64,000 bases of DNA from Maratus speciosus (Eukaryota > Arthropoda > Arachnida > Araneae > Salticidae), in contig OZ010786.1 in NCBI GenBank assembly GCA_963932465.1, forward strand, positions 599,095,038 to 599,159,037. The letters run 5' to 3'. Made by a program: the position numbers and the translations under genes. Positions 1-10,062 of this stretch are shown one piece after another (the stretch's first letter is position 1; every line of letters starts with the position of its first letter). The notes below the pieces were generated by a model. The model was not told the origin of the DNA. It made no database searches and saw only the letters and a list, made by a program, of their open reading frames with translations.

Positions 1-2
1 AC

Positions 3-309
3 TCAGAAACAATTCGCCTTGGACCTGTATTGTATTGGGCAGTCAGCAGTCAGCCAAGCCATTGTCTGTAGCTGATTTCGCTTTACCAAGTGGGAGTGTC
101 TTCGACGTCCTTTTCTCTTGATAAAGCGTGGACATCCAATGCCATGGCATCTGCTGATGATTTCACCACTATTCATAAGTACTAACAAAGATATGTCGTG
201 AACAATCCATGAGTAGTTCAGTTTGGGAGATACTCGTTCTGAGCCATCGGGCCATTGAATTATGCCCTCTATCAATGTCGCTTAGATCAGCGGCCTTTCC
301 AATCACAGG
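3..309 (-). pseudogene. Tc1-like transposase fragment (N-terminal HTH region), frameshifted
   Basis: Reading the minus strand from about 309, one frame gives GKAADLSDIDRGHNSMARWL and continues with a CSRHIFVSTYE stretch before a stop. This is the familiar start of Tc1-type transposases (DLSxFDRGxIVMARRL...GCSRxxVVxTY). After a frameshift near 175, a second frame gives HGIGCPRFIKRKGRRRHSHL then VKRNQLQTMAWLTADCP. This matches the following Tc1 segment with the GRPRL motif and the second HTH (RRLxRLVxxNRxxTVAQLTA). The expected initiator ATG reads ATT. A stop lies at 3-5, at the window edge, so the catalytic domain, if present, is outside the window. It is a dead partial copy of a cut-and-paste transposase that would have bound element TIRs in the nucleus. 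The family call is firm and the exact lineage is not. Confidence 0.72.
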
Positions 310-890
310 CAGAAGTAAGCACAAAAATGATTTCTCACACTCCCTAGCTGTAGTTAAATACCATTCCTACGTGCTTATGTGCCCTCCATGCCATCCAGGT
401 GAGTTTATTGCAAAATGTGGAGATGGTCATAATGTTTTGGCTCTTCAGTGTAGAAACATGTCTAAAAGAGAATTTTTTTCAGGTCTCTTTGCTTTCACAT
501 GTTTTACTGCATAAACTATAATGAATTAACAACATGAGAAGGTTTCTTCCATAAAATGTTGAAAAGTTTGATCTAGATTCAACATGTACCAGAAAAAAAA
601 AAAAAAAAAAAATTAATAAGTTACATGTGGAAACATGAATTTAAATAAAGATGTATCAAATAAATTGTTTGAAATGTGTTTTAACCTGGGTCAAATTAAA
701 CCACATTTTATGGAAGAATAGTTGGAGATTGGCAAGCAAATAAAAGGGTTAATTGAAATGAGATAAAGCTGTCCTCAAATCCAAACTTATTACTCTTTGA
801 CACTTCACAAAGCCCTTTTCATTCATAAATGCATAAAATTTGCAGCTCTTACCCTGCCGTCAAGAAATTAAATAGCATTTTTCTATGAAG

Positions 891-927
<37 letters not shown>

Positions 928-1162
928 AGAAAATGTTGTCAAGTTTGGTGTTCTCAGCCAATTATTGGAAAAAGACAGTCCAGAAAGATTTGCCATTACG
1001 GAGATATTGATTATAATTCAAGATGTACTTCATTTACGAGAAAATGAAAAATGCTATTCAATTCTTAGATATTTAAAAAATAATGGCTGCAAATTTCATG
1101 CATTATCAGGCAAAAATGAGTTCATGAATGTTTAGGAAGGTTCTACATTTTTTAATATTTTA
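310..1162. other. Intergenic, no gene seen; two long A tracts
   Basis: I see no coding signal. There are A tracts at 593-612 (20 nt) and 893-922 (30 nt). Either could be a retroposed tail, but I could not assign a body sequence or a target duplication to them. Confidence 0.6.
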
Positions 1163-1478
1163 GACCAGGAGGTGGCAGCACAGACAATCACCTCATCGAG
1201 GTCATGGCTGAAATTCCAGAATTAGTTAAAACTTGATTCCCATATTAAAACGCAATCGGTCTGCTAAGTGATATCTTGGTGGAAAACACCTGAAAACCTG
1301 ATTTTAGCTGTTGACTTGTAGGTTTATCATTGTGTTTTCCTGCTCCCAGTCCTCCATGTTTTCAAACCTTTGGGTACAGGAAAATACAATGGTAAACCTA
1401 TGAGTGAACTGCTAAAATCGTTTTTCAGGTGTTTTCCATCAAGATATGACTTGGCAGATTGATTGTGTTTTAATATGG
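1163..1478. mobile_element. Palindromic MITE, diverged copy with truncated right arm
   Basis: Same family as the near-perfect palindrome at 38914-39283. Both start GACC and run through a shared CAGCACAGACAATCA block, a CCAGAATTAGTTAAAAC block and a TTATCATTGTGTTTTCCTGC block. The left flank is TA, as expected for a Tc1/mariner-type target. The right arm returns through GTGTTTTCCATCAAGATATG and stops near 1478, where unrelated sequence begins. This copy is older and incomplete, and it has no coding capacity. Confidence 0.7.
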
Positions 1479-2876
1479 TTGGTTGGTTGTATTTATGTCG
1501 GCCAATTATCAGCACGTGGGATATAGGTCCTAAGGGGGGGGGGGCCCTTCCGTGGAGGTCTTTCTAAGGGAACCTAACCCGTATTAACGCTTGGAGAACC
1601 AAGGTTCGAAGAAAACCACGTGTTTGAGACTGTTAATAGTTTGAGAGTGCAAATAAGGAAGAATATATATATTTTAAATGTGAATATTACTATATAGAAA
1701 CAGTGGTAGATTAAAAAAAAAAAAATCCACTAAATTAACAACACTGTACAAAAGGTAAATTAAACACCAGGGCAGAGCACAACATCCTGAAATTGTCCAG
1801 GAGGTAACTCTGAATTTATAGAGAAGGCAAGGATTTTCCCAGACTGCTTTAACAGGGCATCCTGCCTGCCCTTTGGTTAAAAAAAGCCTCTTATTAATTT
1901 AAAAATAAAAAAAAGCATTCTTTAAGCCTCTCAGGTAAAAAAAAACTGCATCTTTACAGGCTTTTGTATTAAAAAATATACATGTAAAAAATTGATCGTA
2001 TAAAACTGACTCATTTTGAATTAATGTCATTAATTCAAAATTTAAATATTATATATTTAATCAATTATAATTAATTAATTAATTGATTAATAATTAATTA
2101 TAATATTTAATCAAAATTTAAATATTATATATGCCTTTAATATTTAAAGGCACTTTTAAATATTAAAAGTGCCTTTAAAAATCAAACGAGTGTTTTTAAA
2201 AATGCACTTAAAAATCTAGAAAAATGTCCTTTTCACATAACAACACCATGCTATTTTTTAAACTTGTGGGAAACTCAGAAGAAAATAATAATACAACCTT
2301 GATCATGTTTACATGCTTCGTCTTTTACCCCTTGAATTCCTTTAACGATATCTCCAACTCCATCGTTCGAAACTGGATGGCACAATTGAAAACACTGTTC
2401 AATGTTGGTCAATTTTCTACAAAACAAATAAAATAATAACAATGACGATAAATGGATAAGGAAAAATAAGTTTTAACATAATCTATACCGTAAACTCGTG
2501 TTAGGGCTCAGAAGTAGCGTGTTACAAATAGCGAAAATACAGTAGTTGCTACTTTTTATGGTAGTTTGTGGTGTAGCATGAATATAACAGCGAGTTACAT
2601 GATACATAAAAATTAGTAGTTTTTAGTAAGAAACGATGCTACTTTTAATGCTACATCAGGGGGGAAAATATCATTCTGCAAATCATATGGTCATAACTTG
2701 CTTCTTTTGAGCAAAGTTTATTCTGCTTAACAATTTTTTAATCTCAGTGGCAAATCTCAGCTGCAGTGTATTGCAATGCATCAGATGAAGTCAAAGATTT
2801 TTCTCATTGACACTTGCTGCTCAGATACTAACCCACTCAACTAAAAAATAAATCAAGTACTAATCCACAAAAGAAA
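1479..2876. other. Intergenic, no gene seen; G run and AT-rich hairpins
   Basis: No supported gene. There is a G run at 1534-1544 and a cluster of perfect short palindromes at 2014-2173, listed separately. Short open frames here have no recognisable similarity. Confidence 0.6.
2014..2173. repeat. Cluster of AT-rich palindromes
   Basis: TTTTGAATTAATG at 2014-2026 is exactly inverted at 2028-2040 around one T. GCCTTTAA / TTAAAGGC arms lie at 2133-2151. An 11-bp arm pair beginning GGCACTTTTAA lies at about 2149-2173 and shares bases with the previous one. Between them are alternating TTAATTAA runs. These would extrude as adjacent hairpins or may be remnants of fold-back MITE tips. No function can be assigned. 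Confidence 0.6.
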
Positions 2877-2878
2877 TA

Positions 2879-4234
2879 CAGGGTGTCCGAGAAAGATCCG
2901 TACAACTTCAAAAATTTATTGAAAAAGAAACAGTAGGGTAACGGCGAAACTAATTAGGACATTAGATAGAATAACTCAAAAAGTTTTTTTCTGCAGTATG
3001 TTTCTGACCATAGATGGCGCTACATGTCATGCAAAGGAATATTAAAGCATTTTAGTTATTTCAATGGCGGATCGCGTGGAGAAAGCTCAATGTGTTGTGT
3101 GGTTTATCGAAACAAAATCCGATACGCAAACACAACGGAATTATCGAACGACGTATGGGGAATCGCCACCATCTCGGTCAAGCATTCGTGAGTAGTATCA
3201 CAAATTTATGACAACGGGTAGTGTGGAACATAAAAAAGGATATGGTCGCCCTAGAACTAGCGAAGAAAGTGTGGAGCGAATACGTGAAACATTTCATAGG
3301 AGCCCTACAAAATCAGTTCGACAAGCATCCCGGGAGCTACAAATGCCAAGATCCACTGTACACGATGTGCTTCATAAACGATTGCGACTTACAGCCTACA
3401 AAGTTCAGATTCTGCATGCATTACAACCGGATGATTATGCGAAGCATTATGGATTTGCAGTTGACATGCTGCATCGTTTGGATGCCGATGAACATTTTCT
3501 GAAACGAATACTGTTTTCCGATGAATCAACGTTTCATGTGTCCGGAATTATCAATAAACATAACGTTCAATTTTGAGGCTCTGAACAACCACATGCCGTA
3601 CGTGAACTCCAACGGAGCAGTGAAAAGGTGAACGTGTGATGCGGATTGCTTCACGATCGCATCCTTGGACCTTTTTTTTCTCAGAAACGACTGTGACCTC
3701 AAGTACCTACTTAGATATGCTTGAGATTTATGCATTCCCACAACTGCAAGACCTTCAACCGAATGTCCTTTTCCAACAAGACGGTGTGCCTCCTCATTGG
3801 GGATTGACAGTTCGTGAGTCGCTGAATAATTCTTTTTCACAGCGTTGGATTGGCAGGGATGGTCCCATTGCATAGCCACCCCGGTCTCTTGACCTAACAC
3901 CACTGGATTTTTTCTTTTGGGGTTATGTTAAAGATACTGTATACCGAACGCAAGTTAACAGTCTCGAAGAATTAAAGCAAAACATCCAAACAGCTGTAGC
4001 TACTGTTGATGTTAGCATGCTGAAACGGTCGTGGATGGAATTGGAATATTGTCTTGATATTGTTCGTGCTACGAAAGGGTCTCATGTAGAAATTTCCTAA
4101 GGTAATAACTTAAGTTATAGGAAAAAAAACTTTTTGAGTTATTCTATCTAATGTACTAATTAGTTGCGCTGTAACCCTATTGTTTCTTTTTCAATAAATT
4201 TTTGAAGTTGTACGGATCTTTCTCGGACACCTTG
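2879..4234 (+). mobile_element. Full-length Tc1/mariner-superfamily element, about 110-bp TIRs, TA TSD
   Basis: The element begins CAGGGTGTCCGAGAAAGATC at 2879 and ends with the inverted version at 4234, with TA on both sides (2877-2878 and 4235-4236). The terminal inverted repeats can be followed for roughly 110 bp, through the AAAAATTTATTGAAAAAGAA block to the TAGATAGAATAACTC block, with only a handful of mismatches. Insertion is therefore fairly recent. The length of 1356 bp is normal for a complete mariner-type element. The single transposase frame inside (3064-4100) is disabled. Confidence 0.93.
3064..4100 (+). pseudogene. mariner-like transposase, four nonsense codons plus one frameshift
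   Basis: Start ATG at 3064 gives MADRVEKAQCVVWFIETKSD, an N-terminal HTH of the type annotated DUF4817 in arthropod mariner-like transposases. Next come a TTGSVEHKKGYGRPRTSEES linker and a second HTH. The DDE core follows with ILFSDESTF (first Asp, about 3526), then FQQDGVPPHW (second Asp, about 3770-3795), then DLTPLDFFFWGYVKD (third acidic site). It ends at TAA 4098-4100. In-frame stops replace a conserved Trp after SIRE (3193), after NKHNVQF (3574), after VNV (about 3637), and after RDGPIA (3873). The frame also slips in the T run near 3668-3675. The length of about 345 codons fits a complete protein. This copy cannot make active enzyme. The TIRs are intact, so it could in principle be moved in trans. 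Confidence 0.92.
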
Positions 4235-4236
4235 TA

Positions 4237-5794
4237 TATTTCCTTGCTGTCAGCAATTGTCTATTTATTCATTATTAAATCGTCATGTTTCAATGCCGGG
4301 TTTCTTATATGGAATTACTTTATTTACAGATTTTTTTTATTGTTTGCATTTAGAGTTGTTTTTCTGTAATTTTCAATAAAATTAGACAATGCAATATAAT
4401 TAACTATTAACAAAACTCAATTCAATTAAAATAATACGAGTGTATTGGAGATTTAAGTAAACGAATCTATTGTTAAACACAGTAAAACATCCAAAACAGA
4501 TACTCCCTATAACGAAGGGTCTGCATCTTCAATTTCGAGTGTAAATTGAATTCTTTAATAAAATCTGAAAGTAGTGAAGTAGTGACTACTTTTGAAAAGT
4601 AGTTTCTCTACTTTTTAAAACAAGAAGTTGTTGTTAACTACATTTTAGATAAAGTACAGTCGAACCCGGTTAAGACCTGCTTCAAGGGAGTGGGCAAAAG
4701 TCACATATTAAAACATGATTTGTATAATGTTGCAGGAACTGGACTTGTTTACATATCTAATCGTCTAAATGAATTTTAGAGCTTTCATTTACACTTTTAC
4801 AGTCTAAAATTGTGACTTTTACATATATTTAAATTAAAATTTAACTGCATTCAATTTTAACTCGTTGTTCCTTTTTATAGGATTGACTGGAATAAATACT
4901 GAAAAAGATATAGATTCAACCATGGCTTTAATGTTAATTAATACGTTATAACCAAAAATAAAACAACAAAAATAATTTTCCAGCTAGACTAATTTTTTTT
5001 AACACAAAGAAAAAATATTAAGTCTTTGAAGCATAACCCAGTTATTAAAATTATATTTAGTAATAATGAGTAACATTATAATCTGTCCTTCATTTTTTCA
5101 TATAAGAAAAAAACTATCCTTATTAATCTTTGTGTAAAAAGTATTGTTAGCATAGCAGAAAGTAATCAAAACATACAAAACATAAAAGAATTATACAACC
5201 ACAGTCTTATTTGTTTAGTCATCATGAATTTAATTTTTTTCCCAATAACAACATTATCTCAAAAGCAGAATTTTCTGTGTCAGTCTGCAGCAAAGTAAAA
5301 TTTATCTGTGACCTAAGAATGCTAGACTAAGCTTACTACCATAAGAAATAATAAAATCCCATAAAATAAGCAAAATTTGCATTTATAAAGAAAATATAAT
5401 AAAAGATACAACATATACCATAAATCTAGAGACTTAAAGTAAATTTCAGCTATTTTTTAAGCCCAGCATTTCTTTTTAAGCTGGTGGATTAATCTGCAAG
5501 GTTTAAAATAATCTGCAGCACCCACTGCCGGGCTGCACTGTTTCTGCTACTGGGTGCATTATAAGATATAATACATACAAATACAATATAACGTACATTT
5601 AAAACCTCACTAACACAACAGGTATAATCATCTCTAATAATAATTTTTATGACGTATCTGATATCCTGCCTTCATCTATCTCTCTCTACTACAGCATAGA
5701 TGCCAATATCTTTGGAAATTCCAGAGTTTCTCTGGAAATGTAGGATAAAATATGGAAGTACGGTAATAAGGTAGAAAAATACGGAAATTTGAGG
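4237..5794. other. AT-rich intergenic, no gene seen
   Basis: No coding frame or recognisable element body apart from a pogo-like terminus beginning CAGTCGAACCCGGTTAAG at 4657, treated separately. The rest is low-complexity AT-rich sequence. Confidence 0.55.
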
Positions 5795-7827
5795 AAAAAA
5801 ATCGCGAATTTCTTCGATCGATCGTGGCAAAAAATAACGAATTTCGTCAATCGGTCGTTGAAGTACAAAATTGTCGATTAAACCACGAATTTCTACAATC
5901 GCTCGCGGCAGAAAATCACAAATTTCGCCAACCGATCGTTGATAAAAATAGCAAGTTTTTTCATTCTGCAAAAAACTCTAATTTTGGCTGTCAGCCGCGG
6001 CAAAATATCACGAATTATTGCGTTAATCAGTTGAGGAAAAAATATCCTGAAATCCAGTAATCGGCCAATGATAAAAATTGCAAATTTTGTCAATCACTTG
6101 CTGCACTGCAAAAAAATCACGAATTCCTTTTGTCATTCGCAGCAGAAAATTGGTTGTTTTCGTCAATGAGTCGCGGCGAAAAATTGCTGTTTTGGTCAAT
6201 CAGTCGCGCAAAAAATCGTTGTTTTCGCCAGTCAGTCGCAGAAAAAAATCGCTGCTTTCGTCAGTCAGTCGCGGCAACAAATCGCGCTTTTCGTCAGTCA
6301 ATCGCGGCAAAACATTGCAAATTTATAGTCGCGGCAAAAAATCGCTGTTTCGAAAATATAAGGCATCCGAAAATTAAAAAAATCGGTCATCAATACGAAA
6401 ATTCGGATATAAAAAATAGCGCGAATTTCGACAATAATCAGTTCTGTTAAAATAATCAATTTCGTCAATCGTTCGTAAAAAAAAACACCAATTTCGCCGA
6501 AGGATCGTGGGGAAAACGCGAATTTCATCAAATGATTGCGAAAGAAATCCCGGCAAATTTCGTCAAATGATCGTGAAAAAAATCCCCGCAAATTTCGTCA
6601 AAAGATCGCAAAAAACCCGCAAATTTCATCAAAGGATCGCGAAAGAACACTAATTTTGTCAACATATAGTTAGTGTCGGGAGTGGATTCCCTCCTCACCC
6701 CTCTGCTGTAACCTTTCAGAAAATTTGCTGTGAATTTCAGAATTTTTTCTTTTACTCAGAATCACCCCTGGTCAGTGAGTCGCAGCAAAAAATCGCGATT
6801 TTCGTCCGTCAGTCGCGGCAAAAAAATCGCAATTTTAGTTCGTCAATCGCGACAAAACATCGCGATTTTCGTCCGTCAGTCGCGGCAAAGCATCGCGATT
6901 TTTGTCTGCTAACCGCGGCAGAACATCTCGATTTTCGTCCGTCAGTCGCAGCAAAACACCGCGATTTTCGTCTGCTAACAGCGGCAGAACATCGCAATTT
7001 TCGCCCGTCAGTCGTGGCAAAACATCGTTATTTTCGTCTGTGAATCTCGGCGAAAAATTGTGAATTTTGTTAATTGGTCGCGGAAAAAATCACTTTATTT
7101 TTTTGTAGGGGAAAAGATAGTCATGTAATTTCTCACAGTTATATCAATCGCGGATTTTTTGCTCTGTAGGGATAAAAAAAATATTCCATTTTTGTAAATT
7201 TATTATAAAAAAATTATTAATACATTAAAAGTAAAAGTAAATTAAGTAACCTTTATTTAAATTATGTTTGTGTTGATAAAGGCAAAAGCTGCAAGAGGAC
7301 TGAGAATATTTGTAAAAAAATATAGATCGTAAAAAACTATGTGCAACTCCTGAAACGCGAACATTTTACTCCTGAAGAGTGTCCAAAACTCCTGAAATTT
7401 AACTGGTTTATTCCCTGATACAGTCTTTACAATTTTGGCGTCTATGCTACAGTAAAAACTTACATGAAGGCAGCAATAAAGAATAGTAGGACGCACGATC
7501 AAATAAGAATTGCAGTGTTGTGGGCTTTTTTATATAAATATCTATTACTATTTCCTATTAGTAATGTTCGTCCTAATTTGTTAAAATAAGGCAAATATTA
7601 CTATTCGGAAACAGCGTTTTTATCTGAATAAAAAAACATGCAAAATTGGCAACACTGATGAATAGAGAAGGAATTCATATCTTGGTCTATGAATTCGTGT
7701 CTTAAGCATGATTTTTGCCTCAAAGGACTGAAAATCTATCGCATATTAAATGTGTTATTTTTGCATTAGCCTTATGGACAATGTTTAAGGGGCCGGAGAA
7801 AATCTGCATATTAACCAGGTCTGACTG
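4657..7827. mobile_element. Possible pogo-type non-autonomous element (weak TIR pair)
   Basis: TA then CAGTCGAACCCGGTTAAG at 4657 resembles the inverted sequence at the other side, CAGTCAGACCTGGTTAAT, ending at 7827 and followed by TA. Both have the CAGTCxxACC tip common in pogo/Tigger TIRs. The match is only about 14 of 18 bases and I find no transposase between them, so the two tips may belong to different insertions. If real, the 33-bp minisatellite at 5795-7095 is internal to it. Confidence 0.3.
5795..7095. repeat. Degenerate minisatellite, 33-bp unit
   Basis: Repeats of the type GTCAGTCGCGGCAAAACATC plus GCGATTTTCGTCC run through this block. The cleanest section, about 6773-7060, keeps a 33-bp period, with alternating GTCAGTCGCGG and GCTAACCGCGG starts that suggest a 66-bp higher-order unit. 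The section at 6150-6350 has 27-33-bp units. The 5' section (5800-6090) and the section at 6460-6660 are more decayed. Because 33 is a multiple of three, several frames stay open on both strands (11-residue repeats such as AAKHRDFRPSV on plus and DENRDVLPRLT on minus). I regard these as a by-product and not as protein genes. Confidence 0.85.
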
Positions 7828-9442
7828 TAATTGGTATTTGTGGTTCGCTACAATAAAAAAGTAGTTTTTTCGACCCCTGACTCTCGTTAATGCCAATATT
7901 GTTTTCCCCATCATTTTCTATTTGCAATTAATGCTAAGTACATTGTTTAATGCATACTACAGTATAGAAAATGTGGGCAAATTTTTCACAAATTCAGCAG
8001 GCAGAGTAAAAAGAAACTGGTTTTGTACACATTTTTTTCAAAAGCAATTTTAGTGTGTCACATTTTTTTTTTTAATTTGAGATAAAAAAATTGTCAGTGA
8101 CAGTCATAAAGAGAAATGGAACATTCCATCACTGACAATGTGAGAGGTTCAAACAATGAACCTGATACAATGTTAGTTGTTTGTTCCCCAACATTATCAA
8201 TCAAAATCTGATGTGATAGACCACATATTCAAGAAAGTCACAAGATTACAAGAGATGTAAAAAAATCATTTGTTCATATATGAAAAAGAAAAATGACAGA
8301 TTACATTAAATAAAGTTAAACTATGTAAGTAATTAATAGCAATTTCTTTGCAAGATCGTTCCAATTAACTAATTTGTATTAACGATATTGTCATTAACTT
8401 GCAATTTTACTAAAATAACTAAATTAAAGAAAACATTGTTTCTCTTAGCATAAAATTATAATCTACTTTATTTCTGTAAAAGACTGAATTCAATTAATTA
8501 ATAGAGTATTTATATACTACCAATAAAAAGTTTACATCGTTTCAAGTAGAGATCAACCAAAAGTTCAGTTTTGTTTTCAGCCCAAAATATCAATTTTGGT
8601 AGAAAAACAGATGAACATTCGGGGCATCCAAAATCACAGTCATATTCTCATAAGAGTTTGGATTAGAAGAATAAAAACAAATGCAAAGCCCACGGTGCTA
8701 TCAGATATTTTTCATTCATGCTACCATTGTTTGACGAATCAAACAATATATTGATGTTAATGATGACAATAACGTACTTAGTAATAACAATAACTATTCA
8801 TTTTTTTTTTTGTAATAATAAAGAAATAAAACAAAATGTGTCATGACATTGATATAAGTTGAATTTGCACTGGACCTGAATACCAAATAATTTGTAAGAA
8901 GAGTATATATTTCTAATGTCAACTTTTGAATGAACCTCAAATTTGTATGATTTTATATCTTTAGCTCCATTTTTTCTGAACTTATATTTTTAAATGAAAA
9001 AAAATGTGAAAAAATATTGAATTGAAAGTATATGCTATTTGGTATTTAAAGTCAGACAAAACACTCAAGTTTTTACTGATTTCGTCGAAATTTTCAAACA
9101 TTTTATTTTGTAAAACATATTTCTACCTGCCCGCACGTTTTGAAATATTTGTAGATGATATAAATCTGGTCTATTGTGATGTTCTAAAAGGACTGTGTTA
9201 AAATAGGGACATTTAGTTACTTTTAGCATAGAAAATATCGTCTCCCTTTCCATGAGGCGTGAAATGACCTGTATTTGAAAGGGTATTCATATTTTTAAAA
9301 ACTGATTGCACCATCGATTAGAAAAAGGTTTCAACTTTAAAAGCATATTTTTTTGTTTGTCGGTACCTCTAAAATTGCTCCCTGGAAAAGCATTGCCATA
9401 AGGGGGAAAAAATTTTTTAAGAAAAGCAACCTTTTTTCTTAA
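7096..9442. other. AT-rich intergenic, no gene seen
   Basis: Apart from the possible pogo-like end at 7827, I see only AT-rich sequence with homopolymer runs. Short open frames have no similarity I recognise. Confidence 0.55.
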
Positions 9443-9450
9443 ATTTTTTT

Positions 9451-9734
9451 GGTACTTGTTAGTTATCCAGTCGACCAAATTACTGTCGCCAAATTGTAAG
9501 ATTAAATGCCAATAATGGTTGATTGTAAATGTCACATTCACTTGACAACACGTGTTTACGTCATCAAACGATTTTTATTTCAACATTTTATTTGTATTTT
9601 TATTAATGTTATATTAATTTATTTGTTTTTTCGTTATTTAAAATAAAAATTATGTCAATTTGTATAATTTGGCGAGTGGTTTGTCGATTTATATAATTTG
9701 GCAAAATTGGTTGATGGGATAACTAATAAGTACC
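9451..9734. mobile_element. GGTAYTAC-type MITE, copy 1, 8-bp TSD
   Basis: Starts GGTACTTGTTAGTTATCC and ends with the inverted equivalent at 9734. Flanks are ATTTTTTT and TTTTTTTT, compatible with an 8-bp duplication. The family also occurs complete at 51579-51861 and 63038-63332, and shortened at 33649-33838 and 47688-47883. Internal landmarks are ATTTGGCGAGTGG, CGTTATTTAAAATAAAAA and CACGTGTTTACGTCATCA. It has no coding capacity. Confidence 0.8.
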
Positions 9735-10062
9735 TTTTTTTTAAAGCGGTTAACTGCGAAATTTTTTCAAATTGACTGCGGCATCTGAGACTTAAGAGTA
9801 CGATCTTTCAGAATATGTCTGCCAATTTAAATTGTACTGGATGGTTTGATTCGATATAGATTAAAACAAAACTATGAAAAAGCCCAAAGAAATCCATCAG
9901 TTCTTCATTACCTGCCGATGTGTAAATACAGTTTCTGGATATGCAATGCACAAACACTTTTTCCTTCTTGCAAGGGCAAAGATGAGTTTTTAATGAGAGT
10001 TCTTTGTAATTTTATTTAATAACTCAGTTAATTATTAGAAATTTAAAATTCTGAGTCTCAGG

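Noticed and set aside
3526..3903. 125-residue minus-strand frame over the mariner
   Set aside because: It is the antisense shadow of the plus-strand transposase, which has clear family motifs.
6130..6450. 106-residue open frame and several others in the 33-bp repeat block
   Set aside because: Open frames follow from a repeat length divisible by three and appear on both strands. No start context or domain supports a gene.
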